From Clostridia bacterium (GTDB lineage Bacteria; Bacillota; Clostridia; TANB77; CAG-508): DNA of 64,000 bases. The translations under genes were made by a program, and so were the position numbers. The stretch is from NCBI GenBank assembly GCA_022792395.1, contig JAAWAX010000037.1:1-64000 (forward strand). The letters run 5' to 3'. A model generated the notes under the pieces. It saw nothing but the letters and a program-made list of their open reading frames with translations. It searched no databases and had not been told where the DNA came from. Below, one piece after another: positions 29,457 through 38,636 of this stretch (within the stretch, counting starts at the first letter, position 1; every line of letters begins with the position of its first letter).

Positions 29457-30617
29457 ATGCATAATAGAGAAAAGAAAAAATTAGAAGATATAGTACAAAA
29501 TACGATTATTAAATATCATTTAATAGAAAATGAAGATAAAATAGTAGTGGGAGTTTCAGGAGGACCAGACTCCATGTGCTTATTAGATAATTTAGTAAAA
29601 ATGAGACTAAAATTAGAAAAAAGAGGGAATCTTTATTTGAATCGAGAATTGTTTGAAGGAAAATCTCAATTAAATTCGGAGATGATAAAAGGAAATCCCC
29701 AATCAAACTTAGGAAACCAGTTGGGGAAAATTTCCCCAATTAAACTTAGGAAACCAGTTGGGGAAAATTTTGAAATTGTAGTAGCACATTTAAATCATAA
29801 GTTAAGGAAAGAAGCGGATGAAGAGGAGCAATATGTGAAAAAATATTGTGAAAAAAATAAAATTGAATTTTATGCAAAAAGTATAGATGTCAAAAATTTG
29901 GCTCATACTAATAAAATAGGAACAGAAGAAGCAGGAAGAATGGCAAGATATGAGTTTTTTAATGAGGTTTTAAAGAAAACAAAAGCTAATAAAATAGCAA
30001 TTGCACATAATAAGAATGATAAAGTGGAAACGATTTTATTGCATATTTTAAGAGGGAGCGGTATAGAAGGATTAAAAGGGATTGATGTGAAAAGAGGAAA
30101 TATTATTAGACCACTCATAGAATGTGAAAGAAGTAAGATAGAAGAATATTGTGAAGAAAATCAATTACATCCTAGAATAGACCAAAGCAATTTTGAAAAT
30201 ATTTATAATAGAAATAAAATCAGAAATGTTGTGATTCCTTATATTCAAAAAGAGTTGAACCCTAATATGATAAAGACAATGGAGCGATTATCTGATATTG
30301 TGAGACAAGAAGATGAGTATGTAGAAAAGCAAATGAAGAAAATCTATCAAGAGTTAGTGATAGATGAAAAAGCAAAAGAAATTATAATTGATTTAAAAAA
30401 GTTTAATTTACAAGAAATAGTAATAAAATCAAGGCTAGTCAGATATATTATAAAAAGGTTATTTGGAACAACGGCGAGCATTGAAAAAATACATATAGAA
30501 GATATTATAAAATTGTGCGATAATAATATAGGTAATAAATATTTGACACCAAATAAAAATTTTAAAGTTTTCGTAAAAAATCATAACATTTACTTTACAA
30601 ATCAAATTGATAATTAG
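29457..30617 (+). CDS. tilS: tRNA(Ile)-lysidine synthase with in-frame repeat insertion
   Basis: TilS converts the wobble C of tRNA-Ile(CAU) to lysidine using ATP and lysine, which is needed to read AUA. The 386-residue protein has the PP-loop SGGPDSMCLLDNL near residue 35, VAHLNHKLRKEADEEE near 109, the catalytic GTEEAGRMARYEFF near 154, IAHNKNDKVETILLHILRGSG and RIDQSNFENIYNRNKIR. Between the PP-loop and VVAHLNHK is an extra Asn/Gln/Lys-rich stretch of about 50 residues, whose second half is encoded by two REP-like units (29696-29770) that keep the frame. The insertion lies in a surface connection, so activity may be preserved. ATG 29457 follows AGAGGAA. Confidence 0.92.
   Translation: MHNREKKKLEDIVQNTIIKYHLIENEDKIVVGVSGGPDSMCLLDNLVKMRLKLEKRGNLYLNRELFEGKSQLNSEMIKGNPQSNLGNQLGKISPIKLRKPVGENFEIVVAHLNHKLRKEADEEEQYVKKYCEKNKIEFYAKSIDVKNLAHTNKIGTEEAGRMARYEFFNEVLKKTKANKIAIAHNKNDKVETILLHILRGSGIEGLKGIDVKRGNIIRPLIECERSKIEEYCEENQLHPRIDQSNFENIYNRNKIRNVVIPYIQKELNPNMIKTMERLSDIVRQEDEYVEKQMKKIYQELVIDEKAKEIIIDLKKFNLQEIVIKSRLVRYIIKRLFGTTASIEKIHIEDIIKLCDNNIGNKYLTPNKNFKVFVKNHNIYFTNQIDN
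29696..29770 (-). repeat. REP-like tandem pair inside tilS
   Basis: Two direct copies of CCCCAAT(C/T)AAACTTAGGAAAC...GTTGGGGAAAATT. They are of the CTAAG core variant, which recurs at 32645. Both are translated as part of TilS (SPIKLRKPVGENF). Confidence 0.85.
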
Positions 30618-30786
30618 ATTGTAATAGATATAGAGGAAGTGAAAAAACTTAAGCTTCCGTAGTAAATGAGTGAAACCCATAAAGTTGTAATAAAAAAGAC
30701 ATATAAAAAACTATTGAAAAAGAAAAAGTTATGTGGTATAAAAGCAATATAAAAAATGAAACAACAAAACATAAGGAGGAATTATT

Positions 30787-32595
30787 TTGAAAAACGGAAT
30801 TAAAACATTAGCTATGTGGCTAATTATAGGAGTCATCTTTATTGTTGTATTATCATCTATAGTAGAAAATAGCGAAGCTAAATTGAAATATTCAGAATTA
30901 ATAGCTAACATTAATAGTGGGAAAGTCGAAGCCATTCAGATTGAGTCAGATGGAAAAACAGCGACAGTAACTTTAAAAGATGACAAAATTAAAAAAGAAG
31001 TAAATATACCAGAAATGGAAAGTTTTATGACTTATTCAGAAGATTTCTTAAAAGATGGTGCTTTTACATTAGAAGAAAAATCACAATCTATTTTTATTAC
31101 CATCATTAGTTTATTAACGCCATTTGGTTTATTGATTATATTCTTTATTTTCTGGTTCTTTATGATGGGTGGAGCTGGTCAAGGTGGAGCAGGAAGTAAA
31201 ACCATGTCATTTGGAAAAAGTAAAGCTAGAATGATGACACCAGCAGAAAAGAATAAGATTACATTTGAGGATGTAGCAGGTGTTGATGAAGAAAAAGAAG
31301 AATTAGAAGAAATTGTACAATTCTTAAAAAATCCAAAAAAATTCACAGATATGGGTGCTAGAATTCCAAAAGGTGTTTTATTAGTGGGGCAACCAGGAAC
31401 GGGTAAAACATTGTTAGCAAAAGCAGTAGCAGGAGAAGCAGGGGTTCCATTCTTTATCATTAGTGGTTCAGACTTTGTGGAAATGTTTGTTGGTGTTGGT
31501 GCATCAAGAGTTAGAGATTTATTTGACCAAGCCAAGAAAAATGCACCATGTATTATATTTATTGATGAAATTGATGCTGTTGGACGTCAAAGAGGTGCAG
31601 GTCTTGGTGGAGGACATGATGAAAGAGAGCAAACATTAAACCAATTATTGGTGGAAATGGATGGATTTGCAGAAAACGAAGGTGTTATTGTGTTAGCAGC
31701 AACTAACAGACCAGATGTATTAGATAAAGCTTTATTAAGAGCAGGAAGATTTGATAGACAAATTGTAGTAGGATTACCAGATGTCAAAGCAAGAGAGCAA
31801 ATTCTAGAAGTACATTCAAGAAAGAAACATTTAGCAGATAATGTAGATTTAAAAGTGGTAGCTAAAAATACATCAGGATTTGCAGGAGCGGACTTGGAAA
31901 ATGTCTTAAATGAAGCGGCACTACTAGCAGCAAGAAGAAATATGACAGAAATAGGAATGAAAGAAATTGAAGATGCCATGGTTAAAGTAACGATGGGACC
32001 TGAAAAGAAAACAAAAGTAAGAAGTGAAAAAGAAAATAAATTAGTTGCTTACCATGAAGCAGGTCATGCGGTAGTAAGCCATTATTTGGAAACACAAGAT
32101 CCAGTTCATCAAATATCTATTGTACCAAGAGGTATGGCAGGTGGATATACGATGTATCGTCCAACCGAAGATAAATCTTTCATGTCCAAAACAGAAATGG
32201 AAGAAAACATTGTATCACTTCTAGGAGGAAGAGTGGCAGAAGCACTTATTTTAAATGATATTTCAACAGGAGCAAGTAATGACATTGAAAGAGCAACAAA
32301 AATTGCAAGAAGTATGGTAACGAAATATGGAATGAGTGAAAGAATTGGAGCTATTATGCTAGGAGGAAACCAAGAAGAAGTATTTTTAGGAAGAGATTTA
32401 GCACAAAGCAAAGAATATTCAGAAGAAACAGCAGCAGTAATTGATGAAGAAACCAAAAGAATTGTAGATACAGGATATAACAGAGCAAAACAAATTTTAT
32501 CAGATAATATCGATAAATTACATCAAGTAGCAGGCATATTGCTTGAAAAAGAAAAAATTGAAGCAGATGAATTTGAAGCAATCTTTGGAGAATAA
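30787..32595 (+). CDS. ftsH: ATP-dependent zinc metalloprotease FtsH
   Basis: FtsH is a membrane-anchored hexameric AAA+ protease that degrades misfolded membrane proteins and regulators. The 602-residue protein has membrane spans at about residues 8-24 and 105-123 flanking an extracytoplasmic domain, Walker [14 protein letters not shown] near 205 (Gln instead of the usual Pro in GPPGTGKT), Walker [16 protein letters not shown], the second region of homology [18 protein letters not shown] and the zinc motif HEAGHAVV near 423. TTG 30787 is the start, following AAGGAGG. In Firmicutes tilS-(hpt)-ftsH are neighbours; hpt is missing here. Confidence 0.96.
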   Translation: MKNGIKTLAMWLIIGVIFIVVLSSIVENSEAKLKYSELIANINSGKVEAIQIESDGKTATVTLKDDKIKKEVNIPEMESFMTYSEDFLKDGAFTLEEKSQSIFITIISLLTPFGLLIIFFIFWFFMMGGAGQGGAGSKTMSFGKSKARMMTPAEKNKITFEDVAGVDEEKEELEEIVQFLKNPKKFTDMGARIPKGVLLVGQPGTGKTLLAKAVAGEAGVPFFIISGSDFVEMFVGVGASRVRDLFDQAKKNAPCIIFIDEIDAVGRQRGAGLGGGHDEREQTLNQLLVEMDGFAENEGVIVLAATNRPDVLDKALLRAGRFDRQIVVGLPDVKAREQILEVHSRKKHLADNVDLKVVAKNTSGFAGADLENVLNEAALLAARRNMTEIGMKEIEDAMVKVTMGPEKKTKVRSEKENKLVAYHEAGHAVVSHYLETQDPVHQISIVPRGMAGGYTMYRPTEDKSFMSKTEMEENIVSLLGGRVAEALILNDISTGASNDIERATKIARSMVTKYGMSERIGAIMLGGNQEEVFLGRDLAQSKEYSEETAAVIDEETKRIVDTGYNRAKQILSDNIDKLHQVAGILLEKEKIEADEFEAIFGE

Positions 32596-32607
32596 TAAAA
32601 AAATCAA

Positions 32608-32682
32608 CTTTCCCCACTGGTTCCGGGTTTAATTGGAGAAAAATTTCCCAATTAAACTTAGGAAACCAGTGGGGAAACTTTA
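32608..32682. repeat. REP-like inverted pair (mixed variants)
   Basis: The left unit has the CTGGTTCCGGG core; the right unit, inverted, has the CTTAGGAAACCAG core also seen in tilS. Together they form an imperfect hairpin after ftsH and may serve as its terminator. Confidence 0.8.
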
Positions 32683-32758
32683 AGGAAAGTAGCAATTATA
32701 TATTGCTATTTTTTTTCTTTTAGTATAAAATAAATTTGTCAAAAAAAGAAAAGAAAAG

Positions 32759-33364
32759 ATGGTGCAAAGACGTATGAAAAATTATTATGAGATACTAGAA
32801 GTTAATCCAAAAGCTTCCAAAGAGGTTATAGAAAAAGCATATAGAGTGCTAGCCAAAAAATATCATCCAGATTTATATACAGGAGAGAAAAAGGAATATG
32901 CAGAAAGAAAAATAAAAGAATTAAATGCTGCTTACAATATTTTGTCAGATGAATTTTTAAGAGAACAATATGATAGTGAATTAAAAAAAGAAAATATGGA
33001 ATATACACAAAATTACTATCAAGGAGCAAGAGAACGAAGTAACTTAAAAAACAATTATCAGGATGCAAGACAGAAACAAGTAGAAAACTCGAAACAGCAA
33101 CGAACCAAGAGACCAAGAGTAGGGACATTAGGCTCTATGATAGAATTAACAAAACAACTAGTACACGATTTAGCAAGAAGCAAGGAAAAGAGACAAAAAA
33201 TTAAAGAAATGACAAAAATGGATGTAATTGCTATTGTCCTTACTATTGTAGTTGTTATTCTAATTGGTGTCATTTTATGGTTTATTCCATTTACAAATGG
33301 TTGGATGAGGGAATTATTGTTTGAAAATCCATTATTTAATTGGATAGGTGGACTATTTAGTTAA
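32759..33364 (+). CDS. J-domain protein with C-terminal membrane anchor
   Basis: The 201-residue protein has an N-terminal J domain ([20 protein letters not shown], then KKYHPDL with the HPD tripeptide that stimulates DnaK ATPase, then [16 protein letters not shown]). A charged Gln/Lys/Arg linker follows, with one strong membrane span at about residues 158-177 ([20 protein letters not shown]). It lacks the Gly/Phe and zinc domains of DnaJ, so it is a specialised cochaperone tethered to the membrane with the J domain in the cytoplasm. The start may be ATG 32759 or ATG 32774 (MKNYYE), neither having a strong SD. It is next to the protease FtsH. Confidence 0.8.
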   Translation: MVQRRMKNYYEILEVNPKASKEVIEKAYRVLAKKYHPDLYTGEKKEYAERKIKELNAAYNILSDEFLREQYDSELKKENMEYTQNYYQGARERSNLKNNYQDARQKQVENSKQQRTKRPRVGTLGSMIELTKQLVHDLARSKEKRQKIKEMTKMDVIAIVLTIVVVILIGVILWFIPFTNGWMRELLFENPLFNWIGGLFS

Positions 33365-33457
33365 CAAGAGTAGTAGATTTAAATAAAAAAGCAAAGAACA
33401 GCTGATGTCAAAAAAATGTTAAAAGAGAAGAAAGCGGTATTATTTAAACTCTAACTA

Positions 33458-33486
33458 TTGACAAGTTTTAAGGTTTCATGTATAAT
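33458..33486 (+). promoter_or_regulatory. Promoter of rpsU
   Basis: TTGACA 33458-33463, 17-base spacer, TATAAT 33481-33486: a perfect consensus sigma-A promoter. Confidence 0.85.
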
Positions 33487-33551
33487 AAATAACGTTAAAA
33501 GGGTTATCCCACATACATATTTCGTATGGACCGGAAGGAGGGGAATTATAA

Positions 33552-33722
33552 ATGTCAGAGATAAAAGTTAATAATGGTAATATAGAAGATGCCTTAAAAA
33601 GGTTTAAAAGACAATGTGCACGTAATGGGGTGCTTCAAGAAGTACGTAAAAGAGAACATTATGAAAAACCTAGTGTAAAGAGAAAGAAAAAATCAGAGGC
33701 AGCAAGAAAAAGAAAATTTTAG
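33552..33722 (+). CDS. rpsU: Ribosomal protein S21
   Basis: This short gene encodes 56 residues starting [20 protein letters not shown], then [20 protein letters not shown] and a basic tail ([14 protein letters not shown]). This is the S21 pattern: an acidic start, then a strongly basic helix that sits by the 3' end of 16S rRNA during initiation. ATG 33552 follows GGAAGGAGGGG. It has its own consensus promoter and a strong terminator, so it is highly expressed and monocistronic. Confidence 0.96.
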   Translation: MSEIKVNNGNIEDALKRFKRQCARNGVLQEVRKREHYEKPSVKRKKKSEAARKRKF

Positions 33723-33731
33723 AAAAGTTGG

Positions 33732-33781
33732 ATTGGAAGTTAGGGATGTTAGAATGCTGGACTTCCAATTTTTGTTTTTTT
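33732..33781 (+). terminator. Terminator of rpsU
   Basis: ATTGGAAGT/ACTTCCAAT stem, followed by TTTTGTTTTTT. Confidence 0.85.
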
Positions 33782-33832
33782 ACTGGTTCCGAATTTTTTC
33801 CCACCAGTTCTGGGTTTAAATGGGGAAACTTG
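33781..33832 (+). repeat. REP-like repeat, degenerate
   Basis: A decayed CTGGTTCCG unit followed by a CCACCAGTTCTGGG, TTTAAATGGGGAAA unit, directly after the rpsU terminator. Confidence 0.6.
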
Positions 33833-33910
33833 AGGAAAAAGGACTGTCCTTAATGGACTCAAGTATAATAAGTAAAAAAAGTAGTATACTAAATTAAAGG
33901 AGGAAAAGAG

Positions 33911-35182
33911 ATGGAGTATAAACAAATAGAATTAAAAAAAGGAATAAAACTTCATACGATTAACACAGACAAATTTAAAACAAATTTAATCGCTATTTTT
34001 ATGACTACAAAATTAAACCGAGAAGAAGTAACTAAAAATGCAGTGATATCAGCAATTTTAAGAAGAGGTTCTAAAACTATGCCATCACAAGAAGAAATTA
34101 GCAAAGAAATGGAAGAAATGTATGGGGCTAGTTTCGATTGTGGATTAGATAAAACAGGAGATAATCAAGTTTTAAAATTTTATTTAGAAACGATAAATGA
34201 TAATTTTTTACCACAAAAAGGAGAAGATATGTTAAAAACTTCTTTGGAAAAGTTATTAGAAATAGTTTTTAATCCATATATTGAAAATGGAAGTTTCAAA
34301 CCAGAATATGTAGAACAAGAAAAAAATAATATAAAACAAAGAATTGAAGGAAAGATTGATGATAAAGCACGATATAGCATAGATCGATGTATCGAAGAAA
34401 TGTATAAAAATGAGCCATTCGGACTATATAAATTTGGATTTATAGAAGATTTAAAAAACATGGATGGAAAGAATTTATATGAGTATTATAAACAATTGAT
34501 TGCATCTTGTAAAATTGATTTATTTGTATCTGGAAATGTTGGAGATGAAATCAATCAAGCGATTATAGAAAATGAAAACATTGTAAAATTAAAAGAAAGA
34601 ACTCCAAATTATGTTGTTCCAAAAGAATTAAATAAACAACTTCCAGAGAAAGAGAATATAGTAACAGAATCTATGGAAGTGACACAAGGAAAATTAATAC
34701 TAGGATTAAATGTGTGTTTAGACAAAGAAGAGTTAAGATATGATACCCTAATTTACAATACTATTTTAGGAGGAAGTGCCAATTCTAAAATGTTTCAAAA
34801 TGTTAGAGAAAAAGCACATTTAGCTTATGTTGCAAGTTCTATGTACTTACGATATAAAAACAATATTTTTGTAAATTGCGGAATTGAAATAGGAAACTAT
34901 GAAAAAGCATTGGAGCTGATTAAAGAGCAAATAGAGGATATGAAAAAGGGCAACTTTACGGAAGAAGATATAGCAAATGCTAAAAAGGGATTAGTAGCAT
35001 CCATAAAAGCAATTGATGATGAACAAGATAGTGGAATTACTTATTATTTTGGACAAGAGTTATCGCAGAGTAATGTGTCAATTGAAGATTATATTAATAA
35101 AATTGAAAAAGTTACCAAAGAAGATGTCATTCAAGTTGCAGAAAAAGTGAGAATTCATACGATTTATTTTTTAAAGGATTAA
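33911..35182 (+). CDS. M16-family peptidase-like protein (YmfF-like)
   Basis: The 423-residue protein aligns with the M16 (pitrilysin/processing peptidase) family member YmfF: IKLHTINTDKFKTNLIAIFM, then RRGSKTMPSQEEISKEMEEMYGASF and later GGSANSKMFQNVREKAHLAY with SGITYYFGQEL near the end. The HxxEH zinc motif is absent where the active member has it (here ILRRGSKT), so this is the inactive partner of a heterodimer, the catalytic partner being the next gene. The pair occurs together in Firmicutes; substrates are unknown. ATG 33911 follows AAAGGAGGAAA. The gap to the next gene is 43 bases with no terminator. Confidence 0.88.
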   Translation: MEYKQIELKKGIKLHTINTDKFKTNLIAIFMTTKLNREEVTKNAVISAILRRGSKTMPSQEEISKEMEEMYGASFDCGLDKTGDNQVLKFYLETINDNFLPQKGEDMLKTSLEKLLEIVFNPYIENGSFKPEYVEQEKNNIKQRIEGKIDDKARYSIDRCIEEMYKNEPFGLYKFGFIEDLKNMDGKNLYEYYKQLIASCKIDLFVSGNVGDEINQAIIENENIVKLKERTPNYVVPKELNKQLPEKENIVTESMEVTQGKLILGLNVCLDKEELRYDTLIYNTILGGSANSKMFQNVREKAHLAYVASSMYLRYKNNIFVNCGIEIGNYEKALELIKEQIEDMKKGNFTEEDIANAKKGLVASIKAIDDEQDSGITYYFGQELSQSNVSIEDYINKIEKVTKEDVIQVAEKVRIHTIYFLKD

Positions 35183-35225
35183 ATTTCAAAATATTATTAT
35201 CATCACGATAGAAGGAGGAAAGAAA

Positions 35226-36488
35226 GTGCAAGTTATTGAAAATTTGAAAGTAAAAGAAAAATTATATATAGAGAAGTTAGAAAATGGCTTAACCATTATG
35301 ATGATTCCTAAAAAAGGAATTCAAAAAAAATATATGATATGGGGAACGCACTATGGATCTAATGAGAGCAGTTTTATTGTGCCAGGAGAAGAGAAAGTTA
35401 CAACTGTTCCTAATGGTGTAGCTCACTTTTTAGAACACAAATTATTTGAACAAGAGAATGGAACGAATAGTTTAGATGTTTTAACCGCATTAGGAGTAGA
35501 GGCCAATGCTTATACAACGAATGATCACACAGCTTATTTATTTGAATGTACCGATCATTTCTATGAAGCAATGGATGAATTAATGGATTATGTGCAACGT
35601 CCCTATTTTACAGATGAAAATGTCGAAAAAGAAAAAGGAATTATTGGTCAAGAAATCATGATGTATGATGACTATCCAGAATGGAAGGTATACTTAAATG
35701 CTATGCAAGCTATGTACCATAATAATCCAGTGAAAATTGACATAGTGGGAACCATTGAAACTATTAGCAAAATTGATAAAGAAATATTATATAAATGTTA
35801 TCATACATTTTATAATCCTTCTAATATGGCAATGGTATTATGTGGAGATTTTGAGCCAGAAGCGATGATAGAAGAAGTAAAGAAACGTTTAGTAGATACG
35901 AAAGCAAGTGGAGAAATAAAAAGAGAATATCCAGAAGAACCAGAAGAAATTGTACAAGAAAAAATAGAGCAAAAATTAGAAGTAAGTAGACCGTTGTATA
36001 CCATAGGAATTAAAGATTCTGGAAAATGTGATATCAAAAAGCATATTACAATTGAAATTTTGTTAAACTTGATAATTGGTAGAAGTTCAGACTTATATAA
36101 AGAACTATATAATGATGGAATTATTTATGCTGGACCAAGTTTAGAATATGAATTTAGCAATATATATGCCCATGTTCTAATTAGTGGTCAGTCCAATGAA
36201 CCAGAAAAAGTTTATCAAAAAGTCAAAGAAACAGTAAAACAATTCAAAGAAAAAGGCATAAACCATGAAGATTTTGAAAGAATGAAAAAAATGATATATG
36301 GTGGTTATGTGAAAGAATATAATGATGTAGTAGATATTGCAAGGATGTTTTTAGCTGATTACTTTAAAGGAATGAATAGTTTTGACTATTTAGAAGAAAT
36401 CAAGGGGATTACTGTAGAATATTTGGAACAAATATTAAAAGATGTCTTTCAAGAGGAGAAAATGGTTATTTCTATCGTAAAAAATTAA
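35226..36488 (+). CDS. M16-family zinc peptidase (YmfH-like)
   Basis: The 420-residue protein has the inverted zinc motif HFLEHKLFE near residue 67 with downstream GVEANAYTTNDHTAY and the third ligand region ENVEKEKGIIGQEIMMYDDYP, which is the catalytic pattern of M16 peptidases. Later GRSSDLYKELYNDGII and SGQSNEPEKVYQKV also match. With the preceding inactive partner it should form a peptidase chamber that takes small peptides. Start is GTG 35226, preceded by AAGGAGG. A terminator closes the two-gene unit. Confidence 0.92.
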   Translation: MQVIENLKVKEKLYIEKLENGLTIMMIPKKGIQKKYMIWGTHYGSNESSFIVPGEEKVTTVPNGVAHFLEHKLFEQENGTNSLDVLTALGVEANAYTTNDHTAYLFECTDHFYEAMDELMDYVQRPYFTDENVEKEKGIIGQEIMMYDDYPEWKVYLNAMQAMYHNNPVKIDIVGTIETISKIDKEILYKCYHTFYNPSNMAMVLCGDFEPEAMIEEVKKRLVDTKASGEIKREYPEEPEEIVQEKIEQKLEVSRPLYTIGIKDSGKCDIKKHITIEILLNLIIGRSSDLYKELYNDGIIYAGPSLEYEFSNIYAHVLISGQSNEPEKVYQKVKETVKQFKEKGINHEDFERMKKMIYGGYVKEYNDVVDIARMFLADYFKGMNSFDYLEEIKGITVEYLEQILKDVFQEEKMVISIVKN

Positions 36489-36511
36489 AAAAATGAAAAA
36501 GAAAAGAATGT

Positions 36512-36556
36512 AAAAAAAACGGCATTTTCCATAAAAAACTGGAAATGCCGTTTTCT
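36512..36556 (+). terminator. Terminator of the M16 pair
   Basis: AACGGCATTTTCCA/TGGAAATGCCGTT stem followed by TTCT. Confidence 0.85.
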
Positions 36557-36699
36557 ACTGTAAAAAAAGGTCGAAAAAACATAAAAAATGCGTACGAAAG
36601 TTGGCAAAAAGGCTTGAAAATACTTGACTGGGGAAAAATCTTGTGGTAATTTATAGATATACAGAAGATAAAGGAAGAAATTAGGAAGGATGGAAATAA

Positions 36700-36876
36700 A
36701 TGTTAAATGATGAAATTTGTAAGTTAAGAGACAAATTGAATAGAAGTATTGAACAAGGTGATGATTATAGTGTTACCTATCAATTGAGTGTGGAATTAGA
36801 TGAACTAATTGCCAAATATTATAAAGAATTAAAAAAGAATAAAAAAAAAATTGGCATGGAAAATCATGCAAATTAA
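36700..36876 (+). CDS. Spo0E-like sporulation regulatory protein
   Basis: This 58-residue gene follows GGAAGGATGG. MLNDEICKLRDKLNRSIEQG is an amphipathic helix with the Spo0E pattern; the second helix carries the signature SVELDELIAKYY (SxxLDxLI). Spo0E-family phosphatases dephosphorylate Spo0A~P and delay sporulation. Length fits the short members of the family. A GGTCGAA at 36569-36575 is one base from a Spo0A box, which would fit feedback control, but this is weak. The gene has its own terminator. Confidence 0.85.
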   Translation: MLNDEICKLRDKLNRSIEQGDDYSVTYQLSVELDELIAKYYKELKKNKKKIGMENHAN

Positions 36877-36915
36877 AACCTCTTGAGCATTTTTGTGTTT
36901 AAGAGGTTTTTTTTA
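36875..36915 (+). terminator. Terminator of the Spo0E-like gene
   Basis: AAAACCTCTT/AAGAGGTTTT stem at the stop codon followed by a T-run. Confidence 0.9.
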
Positions 36916-37137
36916 AATAGAAATAAAAAATAAGAAGAAGGGAATGTGTTGCAAATTCAATCATAACATGAATGAAATTAAATAAAAGGACTTGGAATCA
37001 AACAATGAGGAATAGAAGAAAAATCATTTGGAAAAAACCTAGACAAAAATGAATAAAAATTGTTATAATAACAGCATAGAAAGATAACTTTATTTAAAAT
37101 TAGATAAAGTTTTATAAAAAATAAAGGTGTGACAAAA

Positions 37138-38296
37138 ATGAACACAGTCATATTAAAATTTGGAGGAACATCGGTAGCAGATAATATCAAATTAAATGTG
37201 GTTGCAGAAAAAGTAATCAGTCTAAAAAAAGAAGCAAAAAATGTGGTAGTTGTTGTATCAGCCCAAGGAAAAATGACCAATCAATTAATCAAAGAAGCAC
37301 AAGAATTGTCAGCTATTCCAGTAGAGAGAGAAATGGATATGCTATTATCAACAGGAGAACAAATAACAGCTTCCAAATTAAGTATTTTATTAAACCGTAA
37401 AGGTTATTCTGCCATTTCTTTAACAGGATGGCAAGCAGGAATCAAAACTAGTTCCATTCATACAAGCGCAAAAATTGAACAAATCTATACCAAAAGGCTA
37501 GAAGAAGAATTAGAAAAAGGGAATATTGTAATTGTTGCAGGATTCCAAGGACTAAATGAAAAACAAGATATTACAACATTAGGAAGAGGTGGCTCTGATA
37601 CAACAGCAGTAGCTTTGCAAGTAGCACTAAAAGCAGATAAATGTTATATCTTTTCCGATGTAGATGGAATTTATTCGGCTGACCCCAATATGATTACAAT
37701 AGCAAAAAGATTAGATGAAATATCTTTTGATGAAATGCAAGAAATAGCAGATAGTCGGTGCGAAAGTATTACATGATAGATGTATTCAGATGGGAAAAAA
37801 ATTTGACTGCGATATGATTGCCAAATCAACTTTTTCAAATGTTGGTGGGACTAAAATATGCCAACAAATTGAATCTTCTGAAGTAAAAAGCATTATAAAA
37901 AATGATAATTTAGTAGAAATTAAAATAGAAAACCAAGAATTCTATCATATTTATCAAAGTTTATTAGAAAATAATATTATGGTAGAGGATTTTCAAAAAG
38001 AAGAAAATGAGATACGATTTAGAATCAAAAAAGATGTACGAAATAAAGTAATAGAAATACTGGATAATAAATATCCAAGTTGCCGATTAGAACAAGAGGA
38101 AATTGTAAAATTAAGTATAGTTGGTTATGGTATTACACAAGATAATAGAGTTTTAAACCAAGTGATAGAGATGTTAAAAAAGCACCATATTCAGATAAGC
38201 AATATTAATTTAAGTCAAAGCAAAATAGAAATATTAGTAAAAGAAATAGAAAATGATATTGTTCAATTAATACATGGAAAATTAATACAAAAATGA
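37138..38296 (+). CDS. lysC: Aspartokinase, interrupted at CGG
   Basis: Aspartokinase phosphorylates aspartate at the head of the lysine, threonine, methionine and diaminopimelate/dipicolinate pathways; Asd (53169) takes the next step. The first part has KFGGTSVADN, STGEQITASKL, FQGLNEKQDITTLGRGGSDT and YSADPN; the second carries two ACT regulatory domains (LSIVGYGITQDNRVLNQVIE near residue 325). The zero frame stops at 37774-37776; skipping the C of CGG 37756-37758 joins them into 385 residues and restores the conserved GAKVLH segment. ATG 37138 is chosen because AAAGGTG is spaced 8 bases; GTG 37129 is less likely. Confidence 0.92.
37756..37758 (+). other. In-frame CGG, +1 frameshift site 5 (lysC codon 207)
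   Basis: The zero frame reads GAT AGT CGG TGC GAA and stops six codons later. Skipping the C gives AGT (C) GGT GCG AAA GTA TTA CAT, that is SGAKVLH, in which the glycine is nearly invariant in aspartokinases. Confidence 0.88.
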
Positions 38297-38317
38297 TGGA
38301 ATATAAGTATCCTCAAG

Positions 38318-38343
38318 ATTGCGACCTTTGGTCGCTTTTTTTG
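38318..38343 (+). terminator. Terminator of lysC
   Basis: GCGACC/GGTCGC stem with a TTT loop, then T7. Confidence 0.9.
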
Positions 38344-38596
38344 TCATAATTGAAATGGAAATGTAATTTTAATTTAATAAAATCCCACAAAGTGGCTTCC
38401 GTAAGTACATAGTGGTAATAGGAAAAGAAATCTATTTACAAACCTAAAAAAATATTGCAAAATAAAATAAGATATAAAAGTGTACATAAAGAAAATTGAT
38501 TAGTACTAGAATTACGTAATGCAGAATTGGACAATTTTATTTGTAAGAGAAAAGAGACAGTCTTTTTACAATTTGTTGTACACATACTTTTTTAAG
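38344..38596 (+). other. Leader of LPXTG gene 1, homologous to that of LPXTG gene 2
   Basis: No gene seen. The region parallels 41640-41871: both contain GTAAGTACATA.TGGTAATA, TATTTACAAA, a GCAAAATA-A-AATAAGATATAAAA segment and CTTTTTACAATTT before the SD. The duplication therefore includes the whole control region. I cannot assign a promoter with confidence. Confidence 0.6.
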
Positions 38597-38636
38597 AAGG
38601 AGGGAGCCAAGTTAGTCTGCTTGGCAATTAGCTATG
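38597..38636 (+). promoter_or_regulatory. Hairpin between SD and start codon, LPXTG gene 1
   Basis: The SD AAGGAGGG (38597-38604) is 29 bases from ATG 38634, too far for normal initiation. Between them GCCAAG (38606) pairs with CTTGGC (38620), loop TTAGTCTG. Gene 2 has the same design with a different stem sequence. Confidence 0.7.

Noticed and set aside
29696-29770. CRISPR-like direct repeats
   Set aside because: Only two adjacent units with no spacers; identical to REP-like units elsewhere.
33911-35182. Calling the first M16 gene an active peptidase
   Set aside because: No HxxEH motif is present; the zinc site is only in the following gene.
38344-38596. c-di-GMP or other known riboswitch before the LPXTG genes
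   Set aside because: I could not find the conserved core of the c-di-GMP-I or -II classes; only a duplicated leader and the SD-ATG hairpin are supported.
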